From positions 1 to 64,000 of the forward strand of contig CAMMZC010000005.1 in assembly GCA_946529215.1 (NCBI GenBank): a stretch of 64,000 nucleotides of DNA. The letters are read 5' to 3'. Made by a program: the position numbers and the translations under genes. Position 1 is the first letter of the stretch. Each line of letters starts with the position of its first letter. This DNA comes from an uncultured Clostridia bacterium (lineage in GTDB: Bacteria > Bacillota > Clostridia > TANB77 > CAG-508). Under the pieces are notes generated by a model, which saw nothing but the letters and a program-made list of their open reading frames with translations, made no database searches and was not told the DNA's origin. Below are positions 54,122 through 64,000 of the stretch, piece after piece.

Positions 54122-54817
54122 CTATTTTTGCAAAAAAACTTCTATTCTTTTTTGTATGCTTCCATTTCCAGAATTTAATTCTTTTAAATCGATACAATTA
54201 GCAATTTCATTATTTTTTATTATATCTGCAATTCCATAATTTTGTTTTAAATATGTAATATTATCATATAATAAATTATTTTTATCCTTTTTTAGTATAG
54301 CAATTATTTTATTTCTATTATTCGTAATATTTCTAATATCTTCTTTTAATGTAGTATTTGGTATATATAAATTTGATTTTAAGTCTTTAACAAACCCCAT
54401 ACATGCATTCACATTTCCTATAATTTTTTTAGTTTGTAGATATAAATTACTATTATTAAAATCTCCTATCATAGTAGCCATTTTATCAAGCTTCATAAGT
54501 TGTGGCAACACTTGTAATTTTAAATCCATAGTGTCATTTCTACTCTTCAATTTATACTTATTAATTGTAATTGATCCTTTTTTTAATAAATCATAAAACT
54601 CATAACTATTTAATACTTTACTATTTTCATTTATAATCGTAACACCTGTTAAATGGCAATAACTTGATTTAGGAAAATACACTTCCTCTTTCATTAACTC
54701 TTTTTCTTTGTTTTCTATTATAAACATTATTTTTTTGTTTTTTAAATTTTGATCATAATCTTTCAAACACGTATATATTATTTTTAATATTTCTTTTTGT
54801 CTTATTTCTTGTTTCAT
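54122..54817 (-). CDS. Putative RNase toxin (PBECR4-like)
   Basis: N-terminal EVYFPKSSYCHLTGVTI resembles the F-x-HLTG motif of PBECR4-type nucleases; located after a repeat RNA and terminator. Confidence 0.45.
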   Translation of the reverse strand: MKQEIRQKEILKIIYTCLKDYDQNLKNKKIMFIIENKEKELMKEEVYFPKSSYCHLTGVTIINENSKVLNSYEFYDLLKKGSITINKYKLKSRNDTMDLKLQVLPQLMKLDKMATMIGDFNNSNLYLQTKKIIGNVNACMGFVKDLKSNLYIPNTTLKEDIRNITNNRNKIIAILKKDKNNLLYDNITYLKQNYGIADIIKNNEIANCIDLKELNSGNGSIQKRIEVFLQK

Positions 54818-54841
54818 TTAACCTCCTCTAAAACTTAAAAA

Positions 54842-54880
54842 GAGAGGTATTTTCGTACCGCAGTACCATAATCCCCTCTC
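54842..54880 (-). terminator. Intrinsic terminator between repeat RNA and 54122 gene
   Basis: Minus strand GAGAGG...CCTCTC followed by TTTTT. Confidence 0.8.
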
Positions 54881-55051
54881 TTTTACGTGCGATTTTTATG
54901 TTGCCTAACCAACCTGAAAGACTAAATCTTTCCTCGAAATTTAGGTTTTTTATGTTGCCTAACCAACCTGAAAAGCTTTACTTCCCCTCGACTTTTAGGT
55001 TATTGTGGCAGTCGCACCTGCTGTGCAAAATAACTTGCACCTATTTCTACT
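54842..55051 (-). ncRNA. Structured tandem-repeat RNA, candidate type III antitoxin
   Basis: Two 54-nt units (54897-54950, 54951-55004) sharing TATGTTGCCTAACCAACCTGAAA, CCTCGA and TTAGGTT; outer pairing GTGCGA/TCGCAC; promoter upstream, terminator downstream. Confidence 0.6.
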
Positions 55052-55057
55052 ATATTC

Positions 55058-55086
55058 ATTTTACAACAAATTTATACAAAAGTCAA
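55058..55086 (-). promoter_or_regulatory. Sigma-A type promoter TTGACT-N17-TAAAAT for the repeat RNA
   Basis: Minus strand TTGACTTTTGTATAAATTTGTTGTAAAAT. Confidence 0.7.
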
Positions 55087-55246
55087 GAAAAACTTTTTGA
55101 CAAAATACGTCAGATTCAGACATTTCAATATTTAAAGGCTTTAGTTTTTTATAAATTATTTAACTTTCATAATAGTTAATAATATCTTTATTATTAAAAA
55201 AAGAAGATAAAATCTTGCCCAAAGCAAAACTTTATCTTCTTTAAAA

Positions 55247-55417
55247 CTATTCTACAGCACGATTGGCTATTTCGATTGCCTTAGAAACTATATTACCACA
55301 TGTTTTTGATGATACATTTTCCCATCCACCATCTTTTTTCACTTGATCATATACTCCTAATTCTTTTGCAATTTCCATTTTTAGATTTTCAGACATCTTT
55401 TTGCTATTTCTAGACAT
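55247..55417 (-). CDS. Alpha/beta-type small acid-soluble spore protein (56 aa, missed by the ORF track)
   Basis: MSRNSKKMSENLKMEIAKELGVYDQVKKDGGWENVSSKTCGNIVSKAIEIANRAVE. Confidence 0.9.
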   Translation of the reverse strand: MSRNSKKMSENLKMEIAKELGVYDQVKKDGGWENVSSKTCGNIVSKAIEIANRAVE

Positions 55418-55705
55418 AATCAATATCCTCCTTCTATAATAAATAGGAATTTTGCTTTTTTTACTCCAGTGTTAAAACTTTCCTATTAGAAAACATTTAG
55501 TTATTGTTTTGTTTGAGCCTAATTTAAGTAACTTAGGCTTTTAACTTTAATTTTTATGTTTTCTTAAATCTTATTATTTGTAAAAATAAATTTTTTATTT
55601 CAATATTTTATTCAAAAAATGTGATATTCTGCTAAAATATATCATAATTTAAACTGGCATTTACAATTATGAAATACCTTTTTTCCTCCGTCCCCAAAAG
55701 GAACC

Positions 55706-57058
55706 TCACATAGTCAAAACCCCATTTGGCGTATTTGTAATAATTAAAATTTGTTCTTCTTCGCCATTTTCCGCGTTTATATATACCAAATATTCAGTAT
55801 CTTCCACTTTTCCTTTAAATTCATAGCACAAAATTTCTGTTTTCCATTCTGTCGGAATTACTGCTAAAATCTCACTTTGAATATTTAATTTTTTATTTAA
55901 TTTTTCTCTTGCTTGCTCCTTGGTAATTTTAACTTTTGAAATATCCCTCTCTGTATGATTGTTTAAATAACCTGTAGTTTCTATTCCTAAAATCTGTCCA
56001 TCATCTAAAGAAATTTTTACTTTTATTAAATCTGGGTACATTAAAACTCCATCTTGTGAATATGCATAATTTATTGTCATTACTCCATCATTTTTTAAAT
56101 AATATGTTTGCTTCATATTTTTAAAACCTTTTTGTTCTAAAAATTCTTTTGCTTTTTTATCTGCTTCCTCATACCCTATATTTTCTTGTTCAACTTTTTT
56201 ATCTGAGTTCATAAAAACAATGTCTCCGCCTTTTTCCGAAATGGAAATTGTAATGTTCTCATCATTTTTATTTTTTATATTAAATGTATATGCTGGTACA
56301 GGTGCATTTTCGGAAAAACCATAACTTGAAATCTCTTGTATATTTTCATTTCCTACAAATTCTTTTGCTTTATTTTTTGCATCCTCTTCTGATATTTTTT
56401 CTCCTTTTAAACCTTTTTTCTCTTCAGATACAATGTGTTCTGAATATGCTCCATCATAAATAAGTCCACTATATTGATGCAAATTTTCTTCTAAAGAACT
56501 TGCCAAATTAAAATCAGAACTTACTTGTTGTGCAAAATCAACATCTTTATTTCCTGTTAAATCTTTCCATTTTAGATTGCCTGCATTTAAATCAAAAGAA
56601 ATTTGATTTACTACATTATTTATCTCAATGCTATATTTATGAAGTTCTTGCAAGTTTTCTAAATCTTCATCACTTAATTTTTCACCTTCAAAGTTTTTTC
56701 TAGATAAGCTGTAACTATAGTCACTTACCTGATTCAAAAATTTTTCTGTATTTTCCAACTCATGTGCTTGGATTGGAAGCATAGATAAATATGTTTGTGC
56801 CAAGTTTGCCTCTCTCCAAACATTTGTAAGTGTTTCTGCACCACTTGTAGGACTTGTAGAAATCCTAGCTTTAGCTAAATAATTTTTCACATTATCCATA
56901 TAATATACAAGTTCGTATAAAGATTGATTATATAAATTCTCATTTGCTAAAGTGCTTTCTCTATTTTTTTTGTATAGACTATATCCAAGCCATATTATTA
57001 AACCTATCATAATTAAAACAAAAATCCAAACTAATCTTTTCATTTTTCTTGTTCTCAT
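55706..57058 (-). CDS. ypeB: Germination protein YpeB
   Basis: N-terminal TM plus C-terminal PepSY-like repeats: YEADKKAKEFLEQKGFKNMKQTYYLKNDGVMTINYAYSQDGVLMYPDLIKVKISLDDGQILGIE. Confidence 0.9.
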   Translation of the reverse strand: MRTRKMKRLVWIFVLIMIGLIIWLGYSLYKKNRESTLANENLYNQSLYELVYYMDNVKNYLAKARISTSPTSGAETLTNVWREANLAQTYLSMLPIQAHELENTEKFLNQVSDYSYSLSRKNFEGEKLSDEDLENLQELHKYSIEINNVVNQISFDLNAGNLKWKDLTGNKDVDFAQQVSSDFNLASSLEENLHQYSGLIYDGAYSEHIVSEEKKGLKGEKISEEDAKNKAKEFVGNENIQEISSYGFSENAPVPAYTFNIKNKNDENITISISEKGGDIVFMNSDKKVEQENIGYEEADKKAKEFLEQKGFKNMKQTYYLKNDGVMTINYAYSQDGVLMYPDLIKVKISLDDGQILGIETTGYLNNHTERDISKVKITKEQAREKLNKKLNIQSEILAVIPTEWKTEILCYEFKGKVEDTEYLVYINAENGEEEQILIITNTPNGVLTM

Positions 57059-57294
57059 TTTTTTCCTCCACTTTTTTATTTTATTGTGACTACTAGTTAA
57101 TTCTTTTAGACTTTTAACTAAGATGTATTATCTAGTAACTATTGTTCACAAAAATTTATAAAATTATTCCAATTTTACAAAAAATATGATATACTAAAAA
57201 TCAAAGGTACATTACTCTTGGAATTTCTTCCAAATAATTATTTTATAAAACACGTTCACCTTTACAAAAACAAAAGAAAGGACTGATTTGTCTT

Positions 57295-58419
57295 ATGAAA
57301 AAAATTTTAATTTTTTATGCATCATTTGGAGGAGGACACCTATCTGCAGCAAAATCTATAGAAAGCTATTTATTAAAAAATTATAAAGAAATTGATGTAG
57401 AATTAATAGATTGTATGAAATATGTAAATAAAGCATTTGAAAAAATTTCAACTACTGCATATAAAGAAATGGCAAAAAAAATGCCTTGGGCATGGGGAAA
57501 AATGTATGAAAGTTCTCAAAAAGGGCCTTTAGCACATATTTCTTCAAAAGCAAATTCATTTATGGCTATAAAACTTTTAAAACTATTAAGAGAAAAACAG
57601 CCAGATATAGTAATTTCTACACACCCATTTGGCAGTCAAATGTGTAGTTATTTAAAACGCAAGAAAAAAGTGAATTTTAAAATTGCAACTATTATGACTG
57701 ATTTTAAATCACACGACCAATGGCTAGTTGGTGCAGATTATACAGACTTTTTCTTTGTTTCAAATACAGATATGCAAAGAGAATTAATCACAAAAAATAT
57801 TGATGAAAATAAAGTTATAGTTACTGGAATTCCTGTAAGAGAAGACTTTTTGAAGCCTCATAACCGTAAACAAATATTAAAAGATTTAAACTTTTCTGAC
57901 AATAAAAAGACCATATTATTTTTCGGTGGTGGTGAATTTGGACTTGGAAAAGAAATGACTTTAAATGTTTTAGAATGTTTATTAAAAAAATGTCCCAATG
58001 TTCAAATTATAGCTATCTCAGGACGAAATGAAACTATGAATAAAAAATTCAAAACCCTTGCTTCGCAATATAATCGTACAGAAGATGTTCGTATTTTCGA
58101 ATTTACAGATAAAGTAGCTGAATTTATGAGCATATCTAGCTTAGTTGTTACAAAACCAGGTGGACTTACAAGTTCTGAATCTATGGTTTCGCATCTTCCA
58201 ATGGTTATAATTAACCCTATTCCTGGTCAAGAGGAAGAAAATGCTGAATTTTTAGAAAATAAAAAAGTTGCAAAATGGATAAAAAAAGATGATGATATTA
58301 ATTTTATTTTAAATATTTTGGTTAATGATGACAATATTTTAAATACTATGAAAGAAAACACTTATTTAATTGCAAAGCCAAATGCAACAGAAAATATTTG
58401 TAAAATAATAATGAATTAA
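57295..58419 (+). CDS. MGDG synthase/UgtP-like glycosyltransferase
   Basis: FYASFGGGHLSAAKSIESYL, KPGGLTSSESMVSHLPMVIINPIPGQEEENAEFL. Confidence 0.92.
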   Translation: MKKILIFYASFGGGHLSAAKSIESYLLKNYKEIDVELIDCMKYVNKAFEKISTTAYKEMAKKMPWAWGKMYESSQKGPLAHISSKANSFMAIKLLKLLREKQPDIVISTHPFGSQMCSYLKRKKKVNFKIATIMTDFKSHDQWLVGADYTDFFFVSNTDMQRELITKNIDENKVIVTGIPVREDFLKPHNRKQILKDLNFSDNKKTILFFGGGEFGLGKEMTLNVLECLLKKCPNVQIIAISGRNETMNKKFKTLASQYNRTEDVRIFEFTDKVAEFMSISSLVVTKPGGLTSSESMVSHLPMVIINPIPGQEEENAEFLENKKVAKWIKKDDDINFILNILVNDDNILNTMKENTYLIAKPNATENICKIIMN

Positions 58420-58489
58420 TACTTCATATTTAATTTAATAAATTACTATTAAAAGAGTATTCGAAAGTCCGAATACTCCTTTATATTTT

Positions 58490-59131
58490 TTATCTTTCTT
58501 TATTTATAGGATTTTTTTTATTATCATCTGTTTTACTATAAACAATTCCTTTTTCCTCTGCTTGCTTAAAAATTTCTTGACCCATAGATTTTTTTAATGT
58601 ATCATGAAGTTCTATTTTAAAAAGTCTTTTCATTTTTTCAATATCTTCTATAGGTTGATTTTCAAAATATTCTTCAAACATAGCCTGTTTCCAATTTCTA
58701 CATATCTTTTTGTATGTAGGATCAAAACGTGATGGAATTTGTAAAGTATCAAAACCACGTTTTACGCTATCCAATATTGCCTTAAAATATTTTTCTCTTG
58801 CACAAATTACATTTTTGTTTTTTGAAGTTCTCATAGAATTATAACAATCTTTTAGTGCAGTATTAGTCCCTATTTGCATATGACATTTAAGCTTTTCTTT
58901 TTTTTGATTCTCTACATTAGCAAAATATTTTAAAATACATATTTTTATTTTTTCTGCATATTCTTTTGGAAAATCAGCTTCTTCACATATTCGAATAATT
59001 TCTGGAACAGAAGCTATCCATTCTTTTTCAGAATAACTATCTTTTAGTATTCGTTTATATATTTGCTTAGCAGTCATATAACGTGTGCTACCATTTAATT
59101 TATTTATTTTATATAAACCTAAAAAACTCAT
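58490..59131 (-). CDS. Hypothetical protein
   Basis: 213-aa ORF abutting recR. Confidence 0.5.
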   Translation of the reverse strand: MSFLGLYKINKLNGSTRYMTAKQIYKRILKDSYSEKEWIASVPEIIRICEEADFPKEYAEKIKICILKYFANVENQKKEKLKCHMQIGTNTALKDCYNSMRTSKNKNVICAREKYFKAILDSVKRGFDTLQIPSRFDPTYKKICRNWKQAMFEEYFENQPIEDIEKMKRLFKIELHDTLKKSMGQEIFKQAEEKGIVYSKTDDNKKNPINKER

Positions 59132-59730
59132 TATATTTCTCTTCTTCCTTCTAAAGCTTTAGTTAAAGTAATCTCATCTGTATATTCTAAATCTCCTCCT
59201 ACAGGAATTCCATGTGCTATACGTGTTGCATTTATTCCCATAGGTTTAATTAATTTTGAAATATACATTGCTGTTGCTTCGCCTTCTACTCTAGGGTTTG
59301 TGGCAAGAATAACTTCTTTTACATTTCCTTCCATAAGTCTTGAAAGTAATTCTTTTATTTTGATATCATCTGGTCCAACTCCATTCATTGGGGAAATTGA
59401 ACCATGCAAAACATGATATACCCCTTTATATTCGTGAGTTCTTTCCATCGCAGCTACATCTCTTACATCTTCGACTACACAAATTGTACTTTGATCTCTT
59501 CTAGGATTAGAGCATATTGGGCAAGGGTCATTATCTGTAATATTAAAACACTTGCTACAATATTTTAAATTCTTTTTAGCTGTTACAATTGAAGAAATAA
59601 ATGCATTTGTTTCTTCTTCATTCCAATCCAACACATGAAATGCAAGCCTTGCAGCTGTTTTGTGTCCAATGCTTGGAAGTCTTTCAAAGCTTTCTATTAA
59701 TTTTTCTATTGATGGTGCGTATTCTGACAT
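59131..59730 (-). CDS. recR: Recombination protein RecR; likely start at MSEYAPS
   Basis: [18 protein letters not shown]4 zinc-finger [16 protein letters not shown], Toprim. Confidence 0.95.
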   Translation of the reverse strand: MSEYAPSIEKLIESFERLPSIGHKTAARLAFHVLDWNEEETNAFISSIVTAKKNLKYCSKCFNITDNDPCPICSNPRRDQSTICVVEDVRDVAAMERTHEYKGVYHVLHGSISPMNGVGPDDIKIKELLSRLMEGNVKEVILATNPRVEGEATAMYISKLIKPMGINATRIAHGIPVGGDLEYTDEITLTKALEGRREI

Positions 59731-59774
59731 TTCTAGTCTTTCCCTTCTTAAATCTCTACTCATAGTTGTTAAAG

Positions 59775-59877
59775 AATTGGTCTTTTGACTAGGCAAAATT
59801 TATTCAAAAGGCAAGGGCGCATACTTTGTGTATGTAACCGCGTTTTGAATGAATTTTAACGACGTCAAAAGTCAATT
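59775..59877. repeat. ~103-bp imperfect palindromic element
   Basis: CTTTTGAC..AAAATTTATTCAAAAGGC..GGGCGCATAC pairs with GTATGTAACCGCGTTTTGAATGAATTTTAACGACGTCAAAAG. Confidence 0.7.
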
Positions 59878-59886
59878 ATTTAGCAA

Positions 59887-60222
59887 CTAAAATCCAGGAA
59901 TATTAAACTTACCCATCTGAGCAGCTTGTTCCTCATCAACTTTTCTTAAAGCCTCATTAACACATGTAATAATTAAATCTTGAAGCATTTCAACATCATC
60001 AGAATCAACTACATCTTTGTTAATTGTTAATTCTTTCAAAAATTTAGCACCTGAAACAACTGCTTTTACAGCTCCTCCACCTGCAGTAGCTTCAAAATCT
60101 TTTGCAGTAATTTCTGCTTGAGATTTTTCTAAATCTGCCTGCATTTTTTTAGCTTCTTTCATTAAATTATTAAAATTCATTCCTCCGAATCCTCCACCAG
60201 GAAATCCTCCTCTTTTACCCAT
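59887..60222 (-). CDS. YbaB/EbfC nucleoid-associated protein
   Basis: MNFNNLMKEAKKMQADLEKSQAEI; recR-ybaB-dnaX context. Confidence 0.93.
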   Translation of the reverse strand: MGKRGGFPGGGFGGMNFNNLMKEAKKMQADLEKSQAEITAKDFEATAGGGAVKAVVSGAKFLKELTINKDVVDSDDVEMLQDLIITCVNEALRKVDEEQAAQMGKFNIPGF

Positions 60223-60386
60223 TTTAAATCAATCCTTTCTTATCGTTATTTTTTTAATTGTTGAATATATAAATATTTTGAGAAATTAATTAGAATTTCT
60301 TATCGTTAAATTTAAGTTAGCTAAAATTATTTTAAAAATATTTATATTTTCAATTTTAAATTTTTCAAAATAAAATGCACATATAT

Positions 60387-62033
60387 TTAAATTATATTAA
60401 ACGGCACATCTGAATGGCTCGCAAAACTCTCAAACCCATTTGAAAACTCATCATCTTGTGGCTTGCAATCTATAAATTTAACCTGCATATCTTTTCCCGC
60501 AGCCATAGTAATTGTCTTTTGTAAATTCATCTTATTGTCTGGTCTTTCAAGAAATTCTTTTGCAACTTCTGTCATACCATTTGGAAATTCTATTGCTAAA
60601 GTCATGTCATTAATTTCTTTAGCAACAGTGCCTGCCAAATTAATGTACATAAACATTTTTCCTTCTTCTTTAAAATTCTCTACTAACTTTGGCCAGTAAT
60701 CTTGCGTTTTTCCCTCATATTTTGGCTTTTGTATAGCCTTTGAGTTTTCTTCGGAATTATTATGTACCGAGAAATTAGGATTTTTAGACTTTTCTGAAAA
60801 ACTATTTTTCCCACCTTTTCCTGCAAAATTACTAGCACGAATAAAATTTTCAATTTTTGTAACTCTTTGCTCTAAATTATTTAAGCTAAAATTATTATTA
60901 CCGCTATTGTTATTTCCACTATCATTTTCCACATTTTTTTCGCTTTTGTGGATATCTTGTTTATTACATAGCTTAATTATTCCAGTTTGAAAAATAATAA
61001 GCTTTTGAGTTGACATTTTCATAGAATTTTCTAATTCTGATAAATTACAAATTAAATTAATTAAATCTTCTTTTGAAATTTTTTCTGATAAATTTTTTAT
61101 ATCTTCAACTTCTTCTTTTGAATATGTTTGATCACTTCCTGTAGATTTAAATAACAAAATATCTTTTACGTATTTTATAATCTCCCAAAGCAAATTATTT
61201 AAATCTTTTCCTTCTTTTATAATTTCTTCTATCGTCTTTAAACTTGAATCTATATCATAATTGATAATTGATTCTACAATTTGCTTAATATATGTGATTT
61301 TTGGAATTCCAACTAAATCTCTTATTTTGTTTTCATCAATTTTATCTTCTCCGTCTTGATTACATCTTTCCAAAATTGATAAAGCATCTCTCATTCCGCC
61401 TTCTGCAAGTGTTGCAATAAGATTTAGTGCTTCATCACTTATTTCAATCTTGCTTTCTTCACATACAATTTTAAGCCTTTTAATAATGTCCTCATTTGAA
61501 ATCCTTTTAAAATCAAATCTTTGACATCTAGAAAGAATAGTTGCAGGTATTTTTTGAGGCTCTGTAGTAGCAAGTAAGAATTTAACATGTTTTGGTGGCT
61601 CTTCTAATGTTTTAAGTAAAGCATTAAAAGCCCCTGTAGATAGCATATGAACCTCATCTATTATATATACTCTATATTTTGCCTTTGTAGGTAAAAAATT
61701 AACCGCTTCTCTTATTTCCCTAACATCTTCAACACTGTTGTTTGAAGCAGCATCCATTTCTACAATATCTGTAAGTGAACCATCTAAAGCTGCTTTGCAA
61801 ATTTCACATTCATTACAAGGCTCGCCATCTTGCAAATTTAAGCAATTTACTGCTCTTGCCAAAATCTTTGCAATACTAGTTTTTCCTGTTCCTCTTCCCC
61901 CATTAAACAAATATGCATGTCCTACTCTATCTGATAAAATTTGATTTTTTATTGTTTTTGTAATATGTTCTTGACCTACAAGTTCTGAAAACTTAGCTGG
62001 TCTGAATTTTCTATAAAGAGCTGTATACCCCAT
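60387..62033 (-). CDS. dnaX: DNA polymerase III subunit gamma/tau
   Basis: ALYRKFRPAKFSELVGQEHI, FNGGRGTGKTSIAKILARAVNC, EVHMLSTGAFNALLKTLEEPP. Confidence 0.96.
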   Translation of the reverse strand: MGYTALYRKFRPAKFSELVGQEHITKTIKNQILSDRVGHAYLFNGGRGTGKTSIAKILARAVNCLNLQDGEPCNECEICKAALDGSLTDIVEMDAASNNSVEDVREIREAVNFLPTKAKYRVYIIDEVHMLSTGAFNALLKTLEEPPKHVKFLLATTEPQKIPATILSRCQRFDFKRISNEDIIKRLKIVCEESKIEISDEALNLIATLAEGGMRDALSILERCNQDGEDKIDENKIRDLVGIPKITYIKQIVESIINYDIDSSLKTIEEIIKEGKDLNNLLWEIIKYVKDILLFKSTGSDQTYSKEEVEDIKNLSEKISKEDLINLICNLSELENSMKMSTQKLIIFQTGIIKLCNKQDIHKSEKNVENDSGNNNSGNNNFSLNNLEQRVTKIENFIRASNFAGKGGKNSFSEKSKNPNFSVHNNSEENSKAIQKPKYEGKTQDYWPKLVENFKEEGKMFMYINLAGTVAKEINDMTLAIEFPNGMTEVAKEFLERPDNKMNLQKTITMAAGKDMQVKFIDCKPQDDEFSNGFESFASHSDVPFNII

Positions 62034-62074
62034 ATTAACACCCCCAAATCATAGAAAAAATGGTGTGAATATAA

Positions 62075-62175
62075 ATTCCTCTATGGAAAGCCTCCACATA
62101 AAAGTATCTACTTATTGCTGCTTCCTTCCGGACCTGACAAGGTTCATAGGCTTTTATTGGATGCCCTCCATACAA
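62075..62175 (-). ncRNA. ffs: SRP (4.5S-like) RNA
   Basis: Minus strand GAACCTTGTCAGGTCCGGAAGGAAGCAGCAATAAG core, between tadA and dnaX; ends approximate. Confidence 0.92.
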
Positions 62176-62269
62176 GAATCTATCTTCATACCATTTGTAT
62201 TATATAACATATTTTATTATTTTACAAGTAGTTTGTTTAAATTTACTATTTATTTTGAACATAAGCCAT

Positions 62270-63007
62270 TTAATTATCTACTCTTTTAAACACAAAGTCT
62301 TTTCCGTCAATTTCTTTGCTACTTTTTCCATCTTCTATAACACCCTCTACAGGTAAATCTAATTCAATTGTTGATTTAAACTGCTTATTTCCTGCAAGGA
62401 CTATAGTAACATCAAAAGAAATATTTGTTTTTATTTCATCTTCTGCAACATTTATCTTTTTTAATAAATCTTTATAATCTATTTCTTCATCATTTGAAAC
62501 ATAGCTTCCTAAATTTTGATTAGCAAGCCTAAAAGCAACAATTCCACCTTGATTTGAAATTTTAAGTTCTTGGATTTTTGTTAATTGTTCCCCTGTAAAA
62601 GTAATTTCTTCAGATTTAAATTCATCTGTATTTTCAAACAATTCTTTTTCATTATTACATGGTTTATAAATCACAATTTGCCCTTTTTGTGGCTTTTTAT
62701 CTATTTTAAAACTGTCTAAAATTATTTTTTCTATTGTTTCTGTTTTACTATAATCTTTATTTTTTTTTATGTAAATATATATGTCATTATCCTGCCCAAC
62801 AGATTTGTTCCACAAATTTTTGTCATCTTCCACATCCAGTGCATTAATTGATGAAATAACTGATATTTTTGAAATATCAAAAGGCATATTTTCTTCACCT
62901 TTTTCATCATATCTTAAAATTAACATTATTGCTGTAAAAACTATTGCAACAATTATTAAAACTATAATTGATATATGTAAAGCTTTAGGCATTTTTACTT
63001 CCTCCAA
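62270..63007 (-). CDS. Membrane-anchored hypothetical protein
   Basis: N-terminal TM, 245 aa. Confidence 0.5.
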   Translation of the reverse strand: MEEVKMPKALHISIIVLIIVAIVFTAIMLILRYDEKGEENMPFDISKISVISSINALDVEDDKNLWNKSVGQDNDIYIYIKKNKDYSKTETIEKIILDSFKIDKKPQKGQIVIYKPCNNEKELFENTDEFKSEEITFTGEQLTKIQELKISNQGGIVAFRLANQNLGSYVSNDEEIDYKDLLKKINVAEDEIKTNISFDVTIVLAGNKQFKSTIELDLPVEGVIEDGKSSKEIDGKDFVFKRVDN

Positions 63008-63047
63008 CTTTTTTTATAATTATTTTAAGTCGATTCTAATTATATTT

Positions 63048-63518
63048 TTATTCTTCATTTTTTGTCTTTTTTATTTTTCTCAAATCTTTAAAAAATCTTT
63101 TTAAAATATCTTCACATTCTTGTTGTAATATTCCTGTTTCAAATTCTGGCTTATGATTAAAAGTATAATCTTCAAACAAATTAAAAACAGACCCTACTGC
63201 ACCTGTTTTTTCATCCATTGTTCCAATATATACTTTTTTTATTCTAGAATTAATTATAGCTCCTGCACACATTGAACAAGGCTCTAATGTAACATACATT
63301 TCACAATCTATAAGTCTCCACGAATTTAATTTTTTACTTGCTTTTTGAATTGCAAGTATTTCTGCATGTTTTGTTGTATCAAACTTTGTTTCTTTTTGAT
63401 TATGTGCTCTTGCTATTATTTTTCCATCCTTTACAATTATTGCCCCTACTGGAATTTCTAGCTTATCATAAGCTTTTTGTGCTTCCTTTAAGGCTTGTTT
63501 CATATATTTTTCTTCCAT
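63048..63518 (-). CDS. tadA: tRNA-specific adenosine deaminase
   Basis: TKHAEILAIQKASKKLNSWRLIDCEMYVTLEPCSMCAGAIINSRI. Confidence 0.95.
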   Translation of the reverse strand: MEEKYMKQALKEAQKAYDKLEIPVGAIIVKDGKIIARAHNQKETKFDTTKHAEILAIQKASKKLNSWRLIDCEMYVTLEPCSMCAGAIINSRIKKVYIGTMDEKTGAVGSVFNLFEDYTFNHKPEFETGILQQECEDILKRFFKDLRKIKKTKNEE

Positions 63519-63611
63519 TTTTACTGAAATTCCTTTCATTTAAGGCATAAAGTTTTATAAAAAATAAGTGTTTATCCACATTTTTTTACTTTTGTCCTAA
63601 AACAAAAATGG

Positions 63612-63684
<73 letters not shown>

Positions 63685-63798
63685 ATTGCATATTTATTAT
63701 AGCAATTTTTTATTGTAAAGTCAATGAAAAATCAAAATTTGCATTTTATTTACAATTATATTATAATATCTATAAATATAAATTTAGGAGTGAATTAT

Positions 63799-64000
63799 AT
63801 GTTATTAAAAAATAAAAATACACTTGTTGGCATTATTAATTTAATTTTAGGGATATTCGGTTGTCTTTGGTTATTTATTTGCAATAGTTGTATAAATCGA
63901 ATAGAACATTCATATGTAAGTACTACAGATATGCAAGATATTTTAGCAACAATATTTGCTGTTATAATGTTGATTCCTCTTGCTTTAACCTTAATAATAA
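63799..64000 (+). CDS. Membrane protein, truncated by the window end
   Basis: Open from ATG after AGGAG: MLLKNKNTLVGIINLILGIFGCLWLF. Confidence 0.6.
   Translation, partial: MLLKNKNTLVGIINLILGIFGCLWLFICNSCINRIEHSYVSTTDMQDILATIFAVIMLIPLALTLII

Noticed and set aside
54897-55004. Possible CRISPR array at the 54-nt tandem repeats
   Set aside because: Only two units, no spacers, and structured unit ends; better explained as a repeat RNA leader

Overview
AT-rich (Firmicutes/Clostridia-like) chromosomal window from a probable endospore former: an alpha/beta SASP, YpeB and a GerS-like protein are present. Housekeeping blocks are clear: pyrC-K-D-F-E, tex, murF-ddl, tadA-(SRP RNA)-dnaX-ybaB-recR, and tRNA-Arg(CCT). 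Accessory content stands out. (1) A diversity-generating retroelement (DGR) lies at ~30.8-35.6 kb, with avd-like, template repeat, SQ-motif RT, and a variable protein carrying an A-biased variable repeat followed by hairpins; several of its ORFs are interrupted. (2) A candidate type III-like toxin-antitoxin locus lies at ~54.1-55.1 kb: dedicated promoter, structured RNA with two 54-nt tandem repeats, intrinsic terminator, then a putative PBECR4-like nuclease gene. (3) A candidate defence cluster lies at 11.9-21.1 kb (PLD/helicase/DUF3427, GHKL ATPase, CbbX-like AAA, WYL regulator, DUF2779), with a promoter/operator motif shared by three genes. (4) A VirB2/VirB3-PrgI/VirB6/VirD4 set without a visible VirB4 or relaxase lies next to dnaD/dnaC. 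(5) A RAYT-type transposase with 22-bp terminal inverted repeats sits in the window, with related REP-like sequences placed at gene stop codons. All family names come from reading the translated sequences; no database search was run.
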